Position numbers and translations under genes: made by a program. From assembly GCA_002868985.1 (NCBI GenBank), contig PKTV01000158.1, positions 1 through 10,356 of the forward strand: a stretch of 10,356 nt of DNA, read 5' to 3'. Shown piece after piece: positions 7,333 to 10,356 of the stretch. The notes below the pieces were generated by a model that worked only from the letters and a program-made list of their open reading frames with translations, made no database searches and was not told where the DNA came from. The first letter of the stretch is position 1. Each line of letters opens with the position of its first letter. This stretch comes from Desulfobacteraceae bacterium (GTDB lineage: Bacteria > Desulfobacterota > Desulfobacteria > Desulfobacterales > UBA11574).

Positions 7333-7338
7333 TATAAT
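7333..7338 (+). promoter_or_regulatory. Possible -10 box for oleC
   Basis: A perfect TATAAT lies 30 bp before the oleC ATG, which would place transcription start near 7345 and leave a leader of about 20 nt. No recognisable -35 hexamer lies 16-18 bp upstream, and the region is AT-rich, so this may be chance. Confidence 0.35.
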
Positions 7339-7367
7339 AGCTTTAGATTTGGAATTGATTCGAACAA

Positions 7368-9041
7368 ATGAGCCCAAACAATCATGAAGAAGAGCGTCAT
7401 GTCGTAAATATCGCGTCCTACTTGAAAAGAGTGGCCGGAATTGAACCCTACAAACGGGCGGTTGTCTATCCCGCAGGCCGGGACAACTCCGGCCGGGTGA
7501 TGTATTCTCATTTGACGTTTTTGCAGCTGGATCGGGAATCCGATTGTCTGGCTCACGGGATGGAAAAAGCCGGGATCACCCGCGGGACCCGGACCATTTT
7601 AATGGTAAAACCGGGTCTGGAATTCTTTATGATTATTTTCGCCCTGTTCAAAATCGGGGCTGTTCCGGTTGTCGTGGATCCGGGGATGGGGATTCGCCGA
7701 ATGGCAGAATGCTTCAAAGAAGGCCGGCCGGAAGCGTTTATCGGTATTCCAGCGGCCCACGTGATTCGAACTTTTTATTCCAGATTTTTCAAAACCGTTC
7801 GGGTATGGGTAACGGTGGGAAGACGCTGGTTCTGGAGAGGTTTTACCCTGAATCAGACACGTCAGGTGCCATGGAAACCCTATGTTACGGCCAAAACCCG
7901 AGGAAACGATACCGCTGCGATATTGTTTACAACCGGTAGCACAGGCCCTGCCAAGGGTGCAGTGTACACTCACGGAAACTTTGACGCACAGTTGCGTCAC
8001 ATAAAAACCCATCTTGGACTGTCCATGGAAGAAATCGATCTTTCCACATTTCCGCTTTTTGCGCTGTTTTGGCCGCCGTTGGGGATTACTTCCGTCATTC
8101 CGGACATGGACCCCACCAAGCCTGCCCGTGTAAATTCTAAAAAGATTATCGAGGCCATTCTGGACCAGGGCGTTACCAACATGTTTGCTTCTCCCGCTCT
8201 TTTGAATCGCGTGGGTGAATACGGAAAAAAGAGAAATATTATACTGCCGTCCCTGAAACGGGTCATTTCCGCCGGTGCACCCGTATCTCCATCGATTGTC
8301 GAAAAGTTTGCGTCCATGTTGGGTGAAAATGCTCAGATTCATACACCCTACGGGGCTACCGAAGCGGTGCCCATTATATCCATCACCAGCAATGAAATCC
8401 TGACTGAAACCCGAAAATTCAGTGAAAAGGGCTACGGGATCTGCATCGGACGACCCATTAATGATCTAAAAATCCGCATCATAAAAATAAGTGATGATCC
8501 TATTCAGATGTGGTCGGACGATATTCTGGTAGAAGATGGTGAGATGGGTGAGATAACGGTAGCCGGTGATCTCGTGACCCGGAAATACTTTGAAAAGCCT
8601 GAAGCCGACGCAAAGGCCAAGATCGAAGACAAAGATTCCTTTTGGCATCGGATGGGAGACGTAGGATGGACGGATTCAAAGGGGAGAATATGGTTCTGCG
8701 GCCGAAAAAGCCATCGTGTGGTGACTAAAGAGAATACTCTTTTCACCATACCTTCTGAAGCCATCTTCAACAATCATCCACAGGTGTTTCGAAGTGCCCT
8801 TGTGGGAATCGGCCCCCACAATCAACAAAAACCGGTCATATGCATCGAACTAAAACGAAGCCGCCACAAAATAAACAAAAAGGATCTGAAAAAGGAGCTT
8901 CTTGAGCTTGCCGATCAGAACGAAATGACAAAGGACATCAAGACCATACTGTTTCACAAGTCTTTTCCCGTGGACATTCGACACAACTCAAAAATTTTTC
9001 GTGAAAAATTGGCAAGATGGGCTGAAAAGAAATTAAGTTAG
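7368..9041 (+). CDS. oleC: OleC-type AMP-forming beta-lactone synthetase
   Basis: Predicted 557-aa member of the ANL (acyl-CoA synthetase-like) superfamily. OleC uses ATP to convert a 2-alkyl-3-hydroxyalkanoic acid to a beta-lactone, the third step of olefin synthesis, with no CoA transfer. The phosphate-binding loop TTGSTGPAKG is at 188-197, the adenine-site motif YGATEA at 328-333, the ribose-binding aspartate in RMGDVGW at 428-434, the hinge region in CGRKSHRV at 444-451, and the C-terminal catalytic-lysine candidate Lys542 within VDIRHNSKIFREKL (535-548). That VDIRHN-x-KI ending is characteristic of OleC as I know the family, and the length is normal. The ATG is preceded by a weak site (GGAATT, 13 nt upstream); residues before it are not family-like. 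It runs in the same direction as oleD, 181 bp downstream. A general fatty-acyl ligase is the alternative, made less likely by the adjacent OleD and nearby OleB. Confidence 0.9.
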   Translation: MSPNNHEEERHVVNIASYLKRVAGIEPYKRAVVYPAGRDNSGRVMYSHLTFLQLDRESDCLAHGMEKAGITRGTRTILMVKPGLEFFMIIFALFKIGAVPVVVDPGMGIRRMAECFKEGRPEAFIGIPAAHVIRTFYSRFFKTVRVWVTVGRRWFWRGFTLNQTRQVPWKPYVTAKTRGNDTAAILFTTGSTGPAKGAVYTHGNFDAQLRHIKTHLGLSMEEIDLSTFPLFALFWPPLGITSVIPDMDPTKPARVNSKKIIEAILDQGVTNMFASPALLNRVGEYGKKRNIILPSLKRVISAGAPVSPSIVEKFASMLGENAQIHTPYGATEAVPIISITSNEILTETRKFSEKGYGICIGRPINDLKIRIIKISDDPIQMWSDDILVEDGEMGEITVAGDLVTRKYFEKPEADAKAKIEDKDSFWHRMGDVGWTDSKGRIWFCGRKSHRVVTKENTLFTIPSEAIFNNHPQVFRSALVGIGPHNQQKPVICIELKRSRHKINKKDLKKELLELADQNEMTKDIKTILFHKSFPVDIRHNSKIFREKLARWAEKKLS

Positions 9042-9182
9042 TGTCCACCCAGAAATGGCCCTTTTTCCGCCGAGCGTCGTTCTCCTCGGCTTTCCGGCTG
9101 CGACGTACGTTGAGTACGTCTCACCGCAAACCCTTGTGCGGCCTTGCTCGACGAAAAAATTGCTCATTTCTGCATTGGACAC
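9041..9182. repeat. Multi-hairpin palindromic element between oleC and oleD
   Basis: Outer arms 9041-9075 and 9146-9182 are reverse complements with small gaps; both ends read GTGTCCA in their own direction, and CAGAAATG is conserved in each. Enclosed are three clean hairpins: GCCGAG/CTCGGC (9069-9074 with 9085-9090), GACGTAC/GTACGTC (9102-9108 with 9114-9120) and CCGCA/TGCGG (9124-9128 with 9137-9141). The first overlaps the left outer arm, so not all pairings can coexist. The element starts at the last base of the oleC stop codon (TAG then TGTCC), exactly as the 2241-2368 element does after hemA. It fills nearly the whole oleC-oleD gap. Confidence 0.75.
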
Positions 9183-9222
9183 ATAATGGTACCTCCACGA
9201 TTCGCGGATGGGCACAAGTTAA

Positions 9223-10248
9223 ATGAAAAACAATGACTCCAATACAGCCAAGTCTTCCGATCAGGTTCTGGTCACTGGCGGCGGCGGATTTTTGGGCGGT
9301 GCCATTGTCAGACAACTGGTGGAAAGAGGCGACCGTGTCATCAGCTTTTCACGGCGCTTTTATCCGGAGCTTGCGGCAATGGGGGTTGAACAGATCCAGG
9401 GAGACATCAGCGATGCAACCGCTGTAGAACAGGCATGCCGGGAAGTTGATCTCGTATTTCACGTTGCGGCAAAACCCGGCGTATGGGGAGATTATGTAAC
9501 GTATTACCAAACCAATGTCATCGGGACTCAGAACGTGATCGTTGCCTGTAAACAGCATAATGTTTCACGGCTTGTTTATACCAGTTCCCCCAGTGTTGTT
9601 TTTGACGGTTTTGATATGGAAGGTGTTGATGAGTCTGTTCCCTATCCTGAGAAATATCATGCCCATTACCCGAAGACAAAGGCCATGGCCGAACAGTTTG
9701 TGATAGCGGCCGGTGATGAGGACTTGAAGACTATTATTTTGAGGCCCCATTTGATATGGGGTCCACAGGACAATCATCTGGTGCCGAGAATTATTGAACG
9801 GGCAAACCGCCTGGTCAGGGTGGGAAACGGCAGAAACCTGGTGGACACCATCTACATCGATAACGCAGCAGATGCTCATATTCAGGCTGCTGACAGATTG
9901 GAACAAAACCATAACCTTTCCGGCAGGGTTTATTTTATCAGCCAGGACGATCCCGTTCCTTTATGGGAGATGGTCAACAATATTTTAAGAAAAGCAGGTC
10001 TGGCCCCTGTTCAGCGTTCGATATCCCGCAACACAGCATGGATGATTGGCGCTGTCCTGGAAATTTTATATAAGATGCTTAAAATCAGGGGCGAACCGAG
10101 GATGACACGTTTTTTAGCCGATGAACTTTCGACAGCCCACTGGTTTGATATCAGCGCGGCAAAAAAAGACCTGGGATACGCACCCAAAATTTCGATGGAA
10201 GAGGGGCTTTCCAGACTTGAAAAATGGTTTAGCATAAGCTATAAATAG
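9223..10248 (+). CDS. oleD: OleD-type NAD(P)-dependent 2-alkyl-3-oxoalkanoate reductase
   Basis: Predicted 341-aa extended short-chain dehydrogenase/reductase, NAD-dependent epimerase/3-beta-HSD type. OleD reduces the beta-keto acid made by OleA to a 2-alkyl-3-hydroxyalkanoic acid, the substrate of OleC. The cofactor-binding motif is VTGGGGFLGGAIV at 17-29, with the following arginine-rich end SFSRR (41-45). The catalytic triad is visible as SSPSVVF (Ser121-Ser124 region) and Tyr149-x-x-x-Lys153 in HYPKTKAMAE. RPHLIWGPQDNHLVPRI (174-190) is the usual substrate-side motif of this subfamily. An in-frame TAA at 9220-9222 directly precedes the ATG, so there is no longer form; the ribosome site is poor (GGATGG, 11 nt upstream). 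It follows oleC in the same direction but behind a large palindromic element, so cotranscription is plausible and not certain. The alternative is a sterol or sugar epimerase-like SDR; context favours OleD. Confidence 0.88.
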   Translation: MKNNDSNTAKSSDQVLVTGGGGFLGGAIVRQLVERGDRVISFSRRFYPELAAMGVEQIQGDISDATAVEQACREVDLVFHVAAKPGVWGDYVTYYQTNVIGTQNVIVACKQHNVSRLVYTSSPSVVFDGFDMEGVDESVPYPEKYHAHYPKTKAMAEQFVIAAGDEDLKTIILRPHLIWGPQDNHLVPRIIERANRLVRVGNGRNLVDTIYIDNAADAHIQAADRLEQNHNLSGRVYFISQDDPVPLWEMVNNILRKAGLAPVQRSISRNTAWMIGAVLEILYKMLKIRGEPRMTRFLADELSTAHWFDISAAKKDLGYAPKISMEEGLSRLEKWFSISYK

Positions 10249-10256
10249 GAAATAGA

Positions 10257-10277
10257 AAAGAGGAAAGAGGAAAGAGG
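10257..10277. repeat. Tandem heptamer AAAGAGG, three copies
   Basis: AAAGAGG is repeated perfectly three times, followed by a near copy (AAAGAAGG), starting 8 bp after the oleD stop. The surrounding 45 bases (10249-10293) are almost all purines on the plus strand. It looks like a slippage-prone microsatellite in a non-coding tail. Confidence 0.8.
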
Positions 10278-10302
10278 AAAGAAGGTAAAGGAAACCACGG
10301 AT

Positions 10303-10356
10303 GAACACGAATAAACACAAATATTTTGAAAAATAATATTTATGTTTATTTGTGTC
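10303..10356. repeat. Long inverted repeat running to the window end
   Basis: The arm 10303-10325 (opens GAACACGAATAAACACAAAT) pairs with 10335-10356 with about 20 of 22 matches plus one unpaired base, around a 9-nt loop (TTGAAAAAT). The final arm is cut by the window edge and could extend outward. Upstream CCACGGATG (10295-10303) may be the outer part of the left arm. It could be a terminator-like hairpin after oleD, but is more likely a dispersed palindromic repeat. Confidence 0.75.

Noticed and set aside
7599..8342. A 247-codon open frame on the minus strand opposite oleC
   Set aside because: Basic, cysteine-scattered sequence without a motif, fully covered by the OleC gene with intact ANL motifs.
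9041..9226. Short open frames on both strands between oleC and oleD
   Set aside because: They lie within the palindromic element, which yields frames on both strands; there is no ribosome site or protein-like composition.

Overview
The window looks like chromosomal DNA from an anaerobic deltaproteobacterium (Desulfobacterota, probably Desulfobacterales-like). This is an inference from three things: a CcsA-type cytochrome c maturation gene beside hemA, an ole-type olefin pathway (known from several deltaproteobacteria), and large imperfect palindromes between genes. No rRNA or other phylogenetic marker is present. I saw no tRNA, CRISPR array, transposase or phage gene.

Layout. Bases 15-2241 (+) carry a CcsA-like haem handling/cytochrome c assembly membrane protein and glutamyl-tRNA reductase (hemA), the first committed step of tetrapyrrole synthesis. 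Bases 2423-3334 (+) carry an alpha/beta-hydrolase of the OleB type. Bases 3402-6877 (-) form a probable three-gene operon on the opposite strand: an unrecognised 98-aa protein, a very long FapA/DUF342 protein (868 aa) with three repeated N-terminal modules, and a two-CBS-domain protein. Bases 7368-10248 (+) carry an AMP-forming ligase of the OleC type and an NAD(P)-dependent reductase of the OleD type.

How the genes fit together. OleB, OleC and OleD are three of the four enzymes of long-chain olefin synthesis by head-to-head condensation. OleA (thiolase-like) joins two fatty acyl-CoAs to a beta-keto acid, OleD reduces it to a beta-hydroxy acid, OleC closes the beta-lactone with ATP, and OleB decarboxylates the lactone to a cis-olefin. 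OleA is not in the window. The pathway is split: about 4 kb separate oleB from oleCD, most of it the opposite-strand FapA/CBS operon.

Non-coding structure. Each of the three ole genes is preceded by a palindromic intergenic element (2241-2368, about 7151-7290, 9041-9182). Parts of these elements are shared, so they may be one dispersed repeat family. Another inverted repeat runs off the right end of the window (10303-10356).
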